Assembly (NCBI GenBank): GCA_016781635.1
Contig: JADDPY010000606.1
Location: 1-7,938, forward strand
Reading direction: 5' to 3'
Origin: Rubrobacter sp.
GTDB taxonomy: Bacteria > Actinomycetota > Rubrobacteria > Rubrobacterales > Rubrobacteraceae
Length of the DNA stretch: 7,938 nucleotides
Shown here: piece by piece, positions 1 to 6,126 of the stretch
How the letters are laid out: each line of letters opens with the position of its first letter
How positions within the stretch are numbered: position 1 is the stretch's first letter
The notes under the pieces: generated by a model
Seen by the model: only the letters and a program-made list of their open reading frames with translations
Databases searched by the model: none
Told to the model about the DNA's origin: nothing
Program-made: the position numbers and the translations under genes

Positions 1-1408
1 AGTCCTTGAAGCCGCCCATCGGGGCGTCGGTCGAGCCCCAGGCCGCAGCATAAGCTTCGTTTACGTTCACCGTGCCGGCCTGGAGGCGAGTGGCGAGCTT
101 TTGCCCGTAGGCCTCGTCGCCGGTCCAGACGCTGAAGTTCAAGCCGTAGGAGCTGTCGTTGGCTTTCTCTACCGCCTCGTCGACGGAGGAGAAGCGTTGG
201 AGGGAGACGACGGGGCCGAACGTCTCTTCGGCGAAGAGCGTCATCCCGGCGGTGGTGTGCGTGAGGATCGTGGGCTCGTAGAAGTAGGGTCCGAGGTCGG
301 GACGCGGACGGCCGCCGGTCAGGACCGTCGCGCCCTTCTCCACGGCGTTCTTTACGTGTCTTTCGACCGTATCGAGCTGCTTTTTGGAGACGAGGGAGCC
401 CATTTCGGCGGAGTAGTCCAGGGCTCCGCCTAGCCTCAGGGCGCGGGTCTTCGCGGCGAAAGCTTCGGCGAACCGCTCGAAGATCGAGTCCTGGACGAAA
501 AGGCGCTCGATGGAGATGCAGAGCTGGCCGGTGTTCGAGAAGCAGGCGCGGACAGCTCCTTCGGTCGCCTTTCCCAGGTCGGCGTCCTCGAGCACGATCA
601 TGGCGTTTTTGCCGCCGAGCTCCATGGAATAGTCGATGAGCCTTTCGGCAGCCTGGGCCGCGACCGTGCGTCCCGTGACGGTGCTGCCGGTGAACATGAG
701 GAAGTCGACGTTCTCGATGAGGGGATGACCGAGCTCGGCCCCCCGCCCGGTCACCACCCCGAATAGGTCGCGCGGCAGCCCGGCCTCGTACAGTAGCTCC
801 GCGGCCCACAGCGCCGAGAACGGCGTCTGGGCGTCCGGTTTGACGACCGCGCCGTTGCCGGCCATGAGGGCCGGGATGGCGTCGGTTACTGCGAGGGTCA
901 GGGGGTAGTTCCACGGTACGATGAATCCGGCGACGCCCTTGGGGTGATGGTGCTCGCGCGTCGAGGTCAGAAGCGGGTAGGCGCCCTGTCTACGGCGGGG
1001 ACGTAGATAGCTCTTCGCGGTGCGGGCGTAGTAGCGCGCCACGATCGCGACGTCGAGGACCTCCTCGAAGGCGTGACCGCGGGCCTTGCCGCTTTCGAGC
1101 TGCAAAAGATCCAGCGCCTCGTCCTGGCATTCGAGCACGAGGTCGTGGAAGCGCATAAAGATTTTTGCGCGCTCCTCGAAGCTCGTCTGAGACCAGGAAC
1201 GTTGCGCCGCGCGTGCCCGGCGGGCCGCCTCCCGAACGTCGTCCCCCGTGCCCCGGGGCACGCTCCCGAGTACCTCCCCCGTGAACGGGGCCTCGACCTC
1301 TATCTCGTCGCGCTCCCCGCCGGCCAGGGTGATGCGCTCCTTGAGACGCTCCAGGAGCGACGCGTTTATCCGTCCGTTCGTTTTGTAAGCCGCTCGTCCG
1401 ACCTGCAT
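1..1408 (-). CDS. gabD2: Succinate-semialdehyde dehydrogenase, GabD2-like; 3' end cut by window edge
   Basis: Translating the minus strand from the ATG at 1408 gives 469 uninterrupted codons to the left edge. The protein is an NAD(P)-dependent aldehyde dehydrogenase: PWN with Asn167 and VVK with Lys190 (cofactor and oxyanion region), the MELGGK motif with general base Glu263, GQLC with nucleophile Cys297, and the EETFGPV motif near 394-400. These are the hallmark residues of the superfamily. The GQLCISIERL context resembles GabD2-type succinate-semialdehyde dehydrogenases, which oxidise succinate semialdehyde to succinate; the exact substrate is inferred. Such proteins are usually a little over 500 residues, so some tens of C-terminal residues lie outside the window. 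A purine-rich GGAGAAAGG (about 1418-1426) precedes the ATG, and no in-frame ATG or GTG lies just upstream. It lies 74 bases downstream of the ABM gene on the same strand, probably co-transcribed. Confidence 0.9.
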   Translation of the reverse strand, partial: MQVGRAAYKTNGRINASLLERLKERITLAGGERDEIEVEAPFTGEVLGSVPRGTGDDVREAARRARAAQRSWSQTSFEERAKIFMRFHDLVLECQDEALDLLQLESGKARGHAFEEVLDVAIVARYYARTAKSYLRPRRRQGAYPLLTSTREHHHPKGVAGFIVPWNYPLTLAVTDAIPALMAGNGAVVKPDAQTPFSALWAAELLYEAGLPRDLFGVVTGRGAELGHPLIENVDFLMFTGSTVTGRTVAAQAAERLIDYSMELGGKNAMIVLEDADLGKATEGAVRACFSNTGQLCISIERLFVQDSIFERFAEAFAAKTRALRLGGALDYSAEMGSLVSKKQLDTVERHVKNAVEKGATVLTGGRPRPDLGPYFYEPTILTHTTAGMTLFAEETFGPVVSLQRFSSVDEAVEKANDSSYGLNFSVWTGDEAYGQKLATRLQAGTVNVNEAYAAAWGSTDAPMGGFKD

Positions 1409-1482
1409 ATAAAGAGACCTTTCTCCTTGCGTTCCGGTAGCCTTGCACGAAAACTTGGAGTAGAGGCAGGGCCGGCTACTTT

Positions 1483-1776
1483 CTAGACATCCATCGTCTC
1501 GTAGAAGGAGCGCTCTCGGCCCTCGAGCCGCGGGATCGCGTCGTTGAAGCCGTGCCGCTGGACATGCCCGGATTCAACGTGGGCTTGGTAGGCGTCGGCG
1601 TCGATGTACTGCTCGTAAAAGAAAAAGACGTTCGGATTCTCCGGGGAGCGATGAGGCTGGTAGAGAAGGACCCCCGGCTCTTGCCGCGAGAGCGGTGCGA
1701 GTTCTCGGATCGCTTCCGCAACCTTGTCCGACTCGCCCTCTTTGGCCGTCCACTTCGCACATACCACGTAGGCCAT
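1483..1776 (-). CDS. ABM-fold (antibiotic biosynthesis monooxygenase family) small protein
   Basis: This is a 97-residue protein with the size and pattern of the single-domain dimeric ABM/YgiN-like ferredoxin-fold family: an N-terminal strand (VVCAKWTAKEG, residues 4-14), a helix with Lys18 to Leu29, the EPG turn at 34-36, an aromatic strand FFFYEQY at 51-57, and a following YQAH helix (63-66). Family members include quinol monooxygenases and heme-degrading enzymes, but many have no known substrate and I cannot assign one. The Asn-Trp-His set of heme-degrading IsdG is not evident, so a quinone or aromatic substrate is more likely. The start at 1776 is supported by an AAGGAAGGG ribosome-binding site at about 1782-1790. 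It sits 110 bases after the hemolysin III gene and 74 bases before the aldehyde dehydrogenase gene. The 110-base gap shows no clear terminator, so read-through from upstream is possible. Confidence 0.85.
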   Translation of the reverse strand: MAYVVCAKWTAKEGESDKVAEAIRELAPLSRQEPGVLLYQPHRSPENPNVFFFYEQYIDADAYQAHVESGHVQRHGFNDAIPRLEGRERSFYETMDV

Positions 1777-1886
1777 CCCTACCCTTCCTTCCGCACTATG
1801 TGATCCTCGGGGATGCTTCTATCTCTAGCGAGACCATCCCGGTCATGTTGCCCCGGGCGTTCCGGCGGAAACCTCTCCCCCGCCTC

Positions 1887-2552
1887 CTAGGCCGACGGGG
1901 CCAGGACGTAGAGGGCTATTGCCAGGTAGTGGCATACGCTGCCCGCTACGACGAACAGGTGCCAGACGGCGTGGGAGTACGGGATGCGCTCCCACGAGTA
2001 GAACACCGTGCCCGCGGTGTACAACACGCCGCCGGCGGCGAGCAGGGCTAGCGCGCCCGGCGAGAGGAGTACCAGCATCGGCTTCAGGGCGATAATGCAG
2101 ATCCAACCCATCAACACGTAGGCGACGGTCGAGAGGTATCCGAAGCGGCCGGTGGCGAAGACCTTGAAGAATATGCCTGCCACCGCAAGGGCCCAGACGG
2201 TCCCGAAGAGCGCCCAGCCCCAGCCCCCGCGCAGGCTAACGAGCGTTATCGGGGTGTAAGTGCCGGCGATGAGCAGGTAGATTGCGCAGTGGTCGAGGAG
2301 CCGCAATACGTCCCTTGCCTTGGTCCCCTTGAGCGCGTGATACAGCGTCGAGGCCGCGTAAAGTGATACCAACGTCGCGCCGTAGACCGCGGCGCTCACC
2401 ACGTGCCAGGCCTCCCCCCGCTCGGCGGCGAGATAAACGAGCACGACGCCGCCGATGATGCTCGCGAGGAGGCCAAGCCCGTGCGTTACGCTGTTGGCGA
2501 CCTCCTCGCGCACCACCACGGGGGGCGAGGAGGCCGCGTCCTGGCGGCTCAA
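1887..2552 (-). CDS. trhA: Hemolysin III / TrhA family integral membrane protein (PAQR superfamily)
   Basis: This is a 221-residue polytopic membrane protein with about seven hydrophobic segments. It shows the PAQR/hemolysin III pattern: REEVANSVTHG near the N-terminus (Glu17, Asn20, His24), SxxYH at 68-72, D87 followed by AIYLLIAGTYTP, and HAVWH at 194-198 with a further His208. In the superfamily the His residues of SxxxH and HxxxH bind a metal at the active site. E. coli TrhA is linked to membrane energetics and lipid homeostasis; true haemolysis is not established for most members. I start it at a TTG (2552-2550), one base after the stop of the GST gene, because GGAGGG lies 5 bases upstream and the resulting length fits the family. 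The same frame stays open to 2711, but that extension is low-complexity Ser/Thr/Pro sequence from a shadow frame of the GST gene. Confidence 0.9.
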   Translation of the reverse strand: MSRQDAASSPPVVVREEVANSVTHGLGLLASIIGGVVLVYLAAERGEAWHVVSAAVYGATLVSLYAASTLYHALKGTKARDVLRLLDHCAIYLLIAGTYTPITLVSLRGGWGWALFGTVWALAVAGIFFKVFATGRFGYLSTVAYVLMGWICIIALKPMLVLLSPGALALLAAGGVLYTAGTVFYSWERIPYSHAVWHLFVVAGSVCHYLAIALYVLAPSA

Positions 2553-2563
2553 GCTAGCCCTCC
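2550..2563 (-). promoter_or_regulatory. Ribosome-binding site and TTG start that set the hemolysin III start
   Basis: GGAGGG (2563-2558) lies inside the last codons of the GST gene. It is followed after 5 bases by TTG (2552-2550), and the GST stop TAG (2556-2554) falls in between. This geometry decides the start of the downstream membrane protein and implies translational coupling. Confidence 0.75.
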
Positions 2564-3159
2564 GCCATGGGGACGTACTTCGGCTGGGCCGAGAGACGTT
2601 CCAACCAGCCGCGGATGGCTGGGAAGGGTCGGAGGTCGAAGCCGCCCTCGTGGGCGACGTGGGTGTAGGCGTAGAGGGCGATATCGGCGATGGAGTAGCA
2701 GTCCCCGACAAAGAAATCTTTGCCTTCGAGGTGACCCTCCATCAGCTCGAGGGCGACGTAGCCTTCCTTCTGCTTCTGACGCAACATCGCCCGGTACTCG
2801 TCGGTCATCTCCACGAACTTGACCAGAAAGCGGGCGACGGCGAGGCTCGGCTGGTGGATGCTCCCTTCAAAGGACATCCACCGCAGCACCTGCGCCCGCT
2901 CGAACCGCCCCTCGGGCAACAGCGATGTGCCTTCCGCCAGGTAGGAGAGGATGGCGTTGGATTCCGCCAGGAGTTCCCCTCCTTCCGTTTCGAGCACCGG
3001 TACCTTGCCGGCCGGGTTTATCCGGAGGAACTCTGGGGTGTGCGTCTCGCCGGCTCGAGTATCCCATTCGACGCGCTCATACGGGATACCGAGCTGCGCC
3101 AGCAGGAGACGGACCTTGTAGCAGTTCCCCGATGGCGGGTAGTCGTGCAGGCGGATCAT
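2554..3159 (-). CDS. Glutathione S-transferase family protein
   Basis: This 201-residue protein has an N-terminal thioredoxin-like domain and a C-terminal helical domain, in normal GST length and order. The start of the first helix reads PPSGNCYKVR (residues 8-17), placing Ser10 and Cys13 where the catalytic Ser/Cys of bacterial GSTs sits. Val53-Pro54 (GKVPVLE) is the conserved cis-proline turn and Glu66-Ser67 the thiol-backbone contact. The SIADIALYAY stretch (156-165) is the usual N-capping box of the C-terminal domain. The family conjugates or reduces electrophiles with a thiol. Many actinobacteria use thiols other than glutathione, so the co-substrate is unknown. The start at 3159 has AGGGGG about 6 bases upstream. 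It begins 37 bases after the MBL gene and runs into the hemolysin III gene with a single intervening base, so co-expression is likely. Confidence 0.92.
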   Translation of the reverse strand: MIRLHDYPPSGNCYKVRLLLAQLGIPYERVEWDTRAGETHTPEFLRINPAGKVPVLETEGGELLAESNAILSYLAEGTSLLPEGRFERAQVLRWMSFEGSIHQPSLAVARFLVKFVEMTDEYRAMLRQKQKEGYVALELMEGHLEGKDFFVGDCYSIADIALYAYTHVAHEGGFDLRPFPAIRGWLERLSAQPKYVPMAEG

Positions 3160-3196
3160 GATTGCCCCCTACGCTGGATCCGGATACCCTGTTGTC

Positions 3197-4225
3197 TTAC
3201 GACGCCCGGAACCGGACGAGCTCCTGGTCCTCGATGCGCTCCGCCCGGCCCTGGAGGACGAGGTGGTCGAGGTGGGCGAGCGTCTCGGCGAGGGCGAAGC
3301 AGCGCTCGTAGATCGAGAGCCCGTAACGAAAGACCTTGCGCGAGACCTCGAACGAGGTCTTTGGGACGGTTTCGATCTCCCGGCGCATCGCTTCGAGGCG
3401 CTCCTCGTGGTGGGCCAGGAGCTCGTCTACGCGGCCCTGCAAGTCGTGAAAGATCGGACCGTGGCCCGGAAGAACGAGCTCGACGGGGAGATCTCGCATC
3501 GAGCGGAGGCTCTCCTCGTAGCGGCGCAACGGGTTCGGCGCGGTTTCGGGCCACAGGCCGACGTTCGGCGTGATCTTGAGCAGGATGTGGTCGGCGGCGA
3601 AGAGTATCTTACGACCCTCATCGTGAAGCACGATCTGGTGGTCCGCGTGTCCCGGAGCGCGCACCACCCGGGCCATCCCCGGTCCGAGGGGCAGCTCCTC
3701 GCCTTCTTCGAGGGCCACCATCTTCTCCGGAAGCGCGAGGCTCATCCTCATGCTCGCCGTCGCCCGCTCCGTGGTCTCCCGGTCCATCCCGTGGCGCACC
3801 AGGTGGTCGACGAACCGCGAAGCGTCCCCGTCCTCCCAGACCGCTCGGGAGTTTTGGATCTCGCTGTCGAGCATGTACACCGGCGCCCCGCTCGTCTCCT
3901 GCAGCCAGCGGGCCGCACCCAGATGGTCCGGGTGAAAGTGCGTGACGACGATGCGCGAAACATCGTGTTCCAGGCTAAAACCGAGCGAGCGAGCGGCCGC
4001 TTCCCACGCCACCTTCCCCTCACCGTAATCGAAGCCGGTGTCTATCAGGGTCCAGCCGCCGTCACCCTCGACGAGGTACGACGAGACGTACACGAGCGGT
4101 ATGGGGATCGGCACCTTGAGCTGATGCACACCCTCGGCGACCTCGGCAACCTCGCCGACCGGCTGCGTTCCGAGTCTTGAAGGAGCCACCGGCCCTACGT
4201 CTGCGAATTCTTTCTTCGAGGTCAT
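3197..4225 (-). CDS. MBL-fold metallo-hydrolase with C-terminal helical (BLACT_WH-like) domain
   Basis: This 342-residue protein has a complete metallo-beta-lactamase fold: LIDTG (Asp62), the metal motif THFHPDHLG (His96, His98, Asp100, His101), GHADH with His193, the bridging-Asp motif AADHI (Asp212), and PGHG with His255. These ligands indicate a binuclear, probably zinc-dependent, hydrolase. After residue 270 comes a charged helical region ending in FALAETLAHLDHLVLQGRAE, resembling the beta-lactamase-associated winged helix of LACTB2-type proteins. The substrate could be a thioester, lactone or phosphodiester, and I cannot choose. The start is uncertain: the ATG at 4225 has no clear Shine-Dalgarno, and an in-frame GTG at 4243 adds six residues but has GGAG only 2 bases away. 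I prefer the ATG. It lies 141 bases after the marR-type gene and 37 bases before the GST gene. Confidence 0.9.
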   Translation of the reverse strand: MTSKKEFADVGPVAPSRLGTQPVGEVAEVAEGVHQLKVPIPIPLVYVSSYLVEGDGGWTLIDTGFDYGEGKVAWEAAARSLGFSLEHDVSRIVVTHFHPDHLGAARWLQETSGAPVYMLDSEIQNSRAVWEDGDASRFVDHLVRHGMDRETTERATASMRMSLALPEKMVALEEGEELPLGPGMARVVRAPGHADHQIVLHDEGRKILFAADHILLKITPNVGLWPETAPNPLRRYEESLRSMRDLPVELVLPGHGPIFHDLQGRVDELLAHHEERLEAMRREIETVPKTSFEVSRKVFRYGLSIYERCFALAETLAHLDHLVLQGRAERIEDQELVRFRAS

Positions 4226-4366
4226 GGCGGATGAGGGTAGCACATCTCCGCGCCGCGCAAGCCTTCGCTCCGCGAGAAAGATCGCACGGTCGGGCGACGC
4301 CGTACTCGGGCTTTGCGGTACGTGCTAATGTAATTCTGGTCGGAAGAGATGCTTCTGCTCCTCGGC

Positions 4367-4849
4367 CTACTCGGCAAGCGCCCGGCGGAGGGATGCGCGC
4401 AGGTTGGCGATCCGGACGCGGAGGTCTTCGATCTCCCCGTCGGAGAGGTTCGTAGCCCGCTCGATGGCGCGCGGGATGTGCCGGGCCCGCTCCTGAAGGG
4501 CGCGTCCCTCGGGCGTGAGCATTACCTCGACTTCGCGCTCGTCTGCCGCTCGCCGTTCCCTCCGTACAAGCCCGGCCGCCTCCAGACGCTTCAGCAGGGG
4601 CGAGAGGGTGCCGGAGTCGAGCTCGAGGGTACGCCCGAGCTCCTTGACCAGGCGCGGCTCGCCCTCCCATAAGAGCAACATGACTAGGTATTGTGTATAC
4701 GTCAGCCCGAGCTCCTCCAGGAGGGGCCTGTACACCGCGGTCATGGCACGTGAAGCCGCGTGGAGCCCGAAACAGAGCAGGGCGACCTCGGAGCTCGCCG
4801 CTTCGTTGATCCCCGTGCCGCTGTGATTTTGGCCTTTACCAGTCATCAT
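4367..4849 (-). CDS. ohrR: MarR-family regulator, one-cysteine OhrR type
   Basis: This 160-residue winged-helix repressor carries the OhrR signature CFGLHAASRAMTAVYRPLL. Its only cysteine is Cys26, and Tyr40 and Tyr51 stand 14 and 25 residues after it, the same spacing as the Cys15-Tyr29-Tyr40 sensing triad of Bacillus subtilis OhrR. The recognition-helix region is LELDSGTLSPLLKRLEAAGL (75-94), followed by the wing RRERRAADEREVEVMLT (96-112). Known OhrR proteins sense organic hydroperoxides (or hypochlorite) by oxidation of this Cys, releasing DNA. With no second Cys, this would be the one-Cys type that needs a low-molecular-weight thiol for full response. The start may be 4849 or the adjacent ATG at 4846; AGG lies about 7-10 bases upstream. 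No ohr peroxidase gene is in the window. The MBL, GST and TrhA genes follow on the same strand and are the nearest candidate targets. Confidence 0.88.
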   Translation of the reverse strand: MMTGKGQNHSGTGINEAASSEVALLCFGLHAASRAMTAVYRPLLEELGLTYTQYLVMLLLWEGEPRLVKELGRTLELDSGTLSPLLKRLEAAGLVRRERRAADEREVEVMLTPEGRALQERARHIPRAIERATNLSDGEIEDLRVRIANLRASLRRALAE

Positions 4850-4867
4850 TCATACACCTGAACTATT

Positions 4868-4895
4868 CGTATACCACACCCGGGATGGGGGACAA
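4868..4895 (-). promoter_or_regulatory. Candidate promoter of the ohrR-type gene
   Basis: On the minus strand, TTGTCC (4895-4890) and an extended -10, TGG then TATACG (4873-4868), are separated by 16 bases. Each hexamer matches 4 of 6 consensus bases. The start of transcription would fall about 12 bases before the ATG, giving a very short leader containing AGG. ATAC (4852-4855) and GTAT (4869-4872) form a weak dyad across this site that could be an autoregulatory operator; four-base arms are not convincing alone. Confidence 0.4.
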
Positions 4896-4918
4896 GACCA
4901 TGCAGGCCGCGCCGCCCT

Positions 4919-5122
4919 TCAGGGCCCGGTCCTACCTCGAGAGTGACACAAGCAACTCTCGTCGCACTTCTCGAGCTCATCGTAAAAGAGGCCGTGGCCG
5001 CCGCTCTCGAAGCGGCCGAGGCTCGACCTCTAGATGCCGGCCTGCATCTGCTCGGCGAAGTCGGAGGGGCAGATCTCGTTTCTCACTTCGTAAAGCCCGA
5101 TGCAGGGGTGGTCGTGGCGGAC
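4919..5122 (-). pseudogene. Degraded C-terminal remnant of a second alpha/beta hydrolase
   Basis: The roughly 300-base gap between the hydrolase stop (5150) and the ohrR-type start (4849) is not empty. One minus-strand frame reads PCIGLYEVRNEICPSDFAEQ up to MQAGI, then a TAG stop (about 5032-5030), then RSSLGRFESGGHGLFYDELE and ends at a TGA at 4919-4921. This matches, in order, the C-terminal third of alpha/beta hydrolases that carry a PTLIxHGxHDxICPxxFAEQ strand and an SGHGLFYEELEKFN active-site His segment. The His motif is retained, but the catalytic Asp position reads Asn, the HG before it is lost, and the frame is interrupted. No N-terminal part or nucleophile elbow is present. The intact neighbour has a different C-terminus (PHGFNATHAEQF), so this is not a simple recent duplication of it. 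The resemblance is from memory of the family and needs a search. Confidence 0.6.
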
Positions 5123-5142
5123 ATGACCGCGACGACCACCCC
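5105..5142 (-). terminator. Stem-loop just after the hydrolase stop, candidate U-less terminator
   Basis: The arms 5105-5120 and 5127-5142 are complementary over 16 bases with one mismatch and a 6-base loop. It starts 8 bases after the hydrolase stop on the minus strand. No T-run follows, so it is not a canonical intrinsic terminator. GC-rich actinobacteria often have strong hairpins of this kind at gene ends, which supports a termination or mRNA-protection role. It overlaps the beginning of the hydrolase remnant. Confidence 0.5.
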
Positions 5143-5149
5143 GTGCGCA

Positions 5150-5983
5150 TTAGCCCAGGAAGTCGAGCAGCGCGCGGTTGAACTGCTCGGCGTGGGTGGC
5201 GTTAAAGCCGTGCGGCGCGCCCTCGATCACCACAAGCTGGCTGTTCTCGATGGCCTCGTGCGAGCGCCTGCCGCTGATCTCGAACGGGACGATCCCGTCG
5301 GAGTCGCCGTGGATGACCAGCGTCGGGACGCTGACCTTGGCGATGTCGTCGCGGAAGTCCGTGTACGAGAACGCGCCGATGCAGTCCAGCGTCCCCTTCG
5401 GCGAGGCAAAGGCTGCAATGTCGCGGTTGTAGAGCCGGAAAGGCTCGCTGACTAGATCGTTCCGGTCGCCCGCGGCGAAAAAGCCCGTGGTGAACTCTTC
5501 GAGGAACGCAATGCGGTCGTCGCGCACCGCCTGCTGGAACCCCTGGATCGTCGCGTCGTCGAACCCGCCCTCGGGGTTGTCGTCGCTCTTGTAGAGGTAA
5601 GGCGGCACCGCGGCGGCCAACACGGCCTTCGACACACGCTCGGTGCCGTAGAGGCTCAGGTAGCGCACGACCTCGCCGCCTCCCATCGAGAAGCCGACCA
5701 GCGTCACGTTGCTGAGGCCAAGGTGGACGAGCAACTTGTCGAGGTCCGCCGCAAAGGTGTTGTAGTCGTAGCCACCATAAGGCTGAGAGGACTTGCCGAA
5801 GCCCCTGCGATCGTAGGTTACGACCCGATGGCCCGCCTCGACGAGCGCCGGTACCTGCTTCTCCCACGACCGACCGCTCAACGGCCAACCGTGGATCAGG
5901 ACAACCGGGCTCCCTGAGCCGTGGTCCTCGTAGTACAACTCGACCGGTGAGCCATTCTCGCTTCCGACCTGCACGTAAGCCAT
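5150..5983 (-). CDS. Alpha/beta hydrolase, cofactor-free haloperoxidase / perhydrolase type
   Basis: This 277-residue alpha/beta hydrolase has the features of the non-heme chloroperoxidase/arylesterase group: HGWPLSGRSW (31-40), YDRRGFGKSSQP (57-68), the nucleophile elbow GFSMGG with Ser99, HGDSDGIVP with Asp229, and PHGF with His258. The triad spacing matches that of Streptomyces bromoperoxidase A2 (Ser98/Asp228/His257), shifted by one. Enzymes of this group hydrolyse esters and can make peracids from carboxylic acids and hydrogen peroxide; the natural substrate is seldom known. The chosen ATG at 5983 has AAGGAG 7 bases upstream and starts at the family's usual N-terminus. The frame runs on to 6040, but that would read through the promoter and operator region. 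It is flanked by a terminator upstream and a hairpin downstream, so it is probably monocistronic. No signal peptide is seen, so it is likely cytoplasmic. Confidence 0.93.
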   Translation of the reverse strand: MAYVQVGSENGSPVELYYEDHGSGSPVVLIHGWPLSGRSWEKQVPALVEAGHRVVTYDRRGFGKSSQPYGGYDYNTFAADLDKLLVHLGLSNVTLVGFSMGGGEVVRYLSLYGTERVSKAVLAAAVPPYLYKSDDNPEGGFDDATIQGFQQAVRDDRIAFLEEFTTGFFAAGDRNDLVSEPFRLYNRDIAAFASPKGTLDCIGAFSYTDFRDDIAKVSVPTLVIHGDSDGIVPFEISGRRSHEAIENSQLVVIEGAPHGFNATHAEQFNRALLDFLG

Positions 5984-6019
5984 GCTGCGTCTCCTTGCTT
6001 TCGTCTTTCTTTTACCAAC

Positions 6020-6057
6020 GTGTGCAATTATATTGCACACAACTCACCGTTGTGTGC
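6020..6057 (-). promoter_or_regulatory. Hydrolase promoter with two overlapping perfect palindromes (operator)
   Basis: A consensus -10 hexamer TATAAT reads on the minus strand at 6032-6027, 44 bases from the hydrolase ATG; no good -35 stands at 16-18 bases. The -10 is embedded in a perfect inverted repeat with arms GTGTGCAAT (6020-6028) and ATTGCACAC (6032-6040) and a 3-base centre. A second perfect repeat, GCACACAAC (6035-6043) and GTTGTGTGC (6049-6057) with a 5-base centre, shares the middle arm. The result is three half-sites in alternating orientation covering the -10 and upstream spacer, which is what a repressor of the MarR or TetR type would occupy. The stretch is AT-richer than its surroundings. 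Confidence 0.7.
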
Positions 6058-6126
6058 TGATGTTCACCAATTGCAAAGAGTTTTTCGGCCGTGATGGGAG
6101 CGTGCAGCTCTCACCCGCGGATTATG

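Noticed and set aside
990..1448. Minus-strand frame of 152 codons overlapping the aldehyde dehydrogenase start
   Set aside because: It is Arg/Gly-rich with no motif; the overlapping frame from 1408 encodes a clear aldehyde dehydrogenase.
2553..2711. N-terminal extension of the hemolysin III frame
   Set aside because: It is Ser/Thr/Pro-rich sequence out of frame within the GST coding region; the TTG at 2552 with GGAGGG gives the family's normal length.
2455..3573. Plus-strand open frame of 372 codons across GST and neighbouring genes
   Set aside because: It spans three minus-strand genes, ends in Arg/Gly/Pro-rich low complexity and has no motif.
3158..4180. Plus-strand open frame of 340 codons opposite the MBL gene
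   Set aside because: The minus-strand frame has the full set of MBL metal ligands; the plus frame has no recognisable domain and is a high-GC shadow.
4852..4872. ATAC...GTAT dyad near the ohrR-type start as a definite operator
   Set aside because: The arms are only 4 bases and can occur by chance; mentioned only as a possibility under the promoter.
4943..5455. Plus-strand open frame of 170 codons reaching from the intergenic gap into the hydrolase gene
   Set aside because: Most of it is antisense to the hydrolase; its first part is antisense to the hydrolase remnant, and no ribosome-binding site or family motif supports it.
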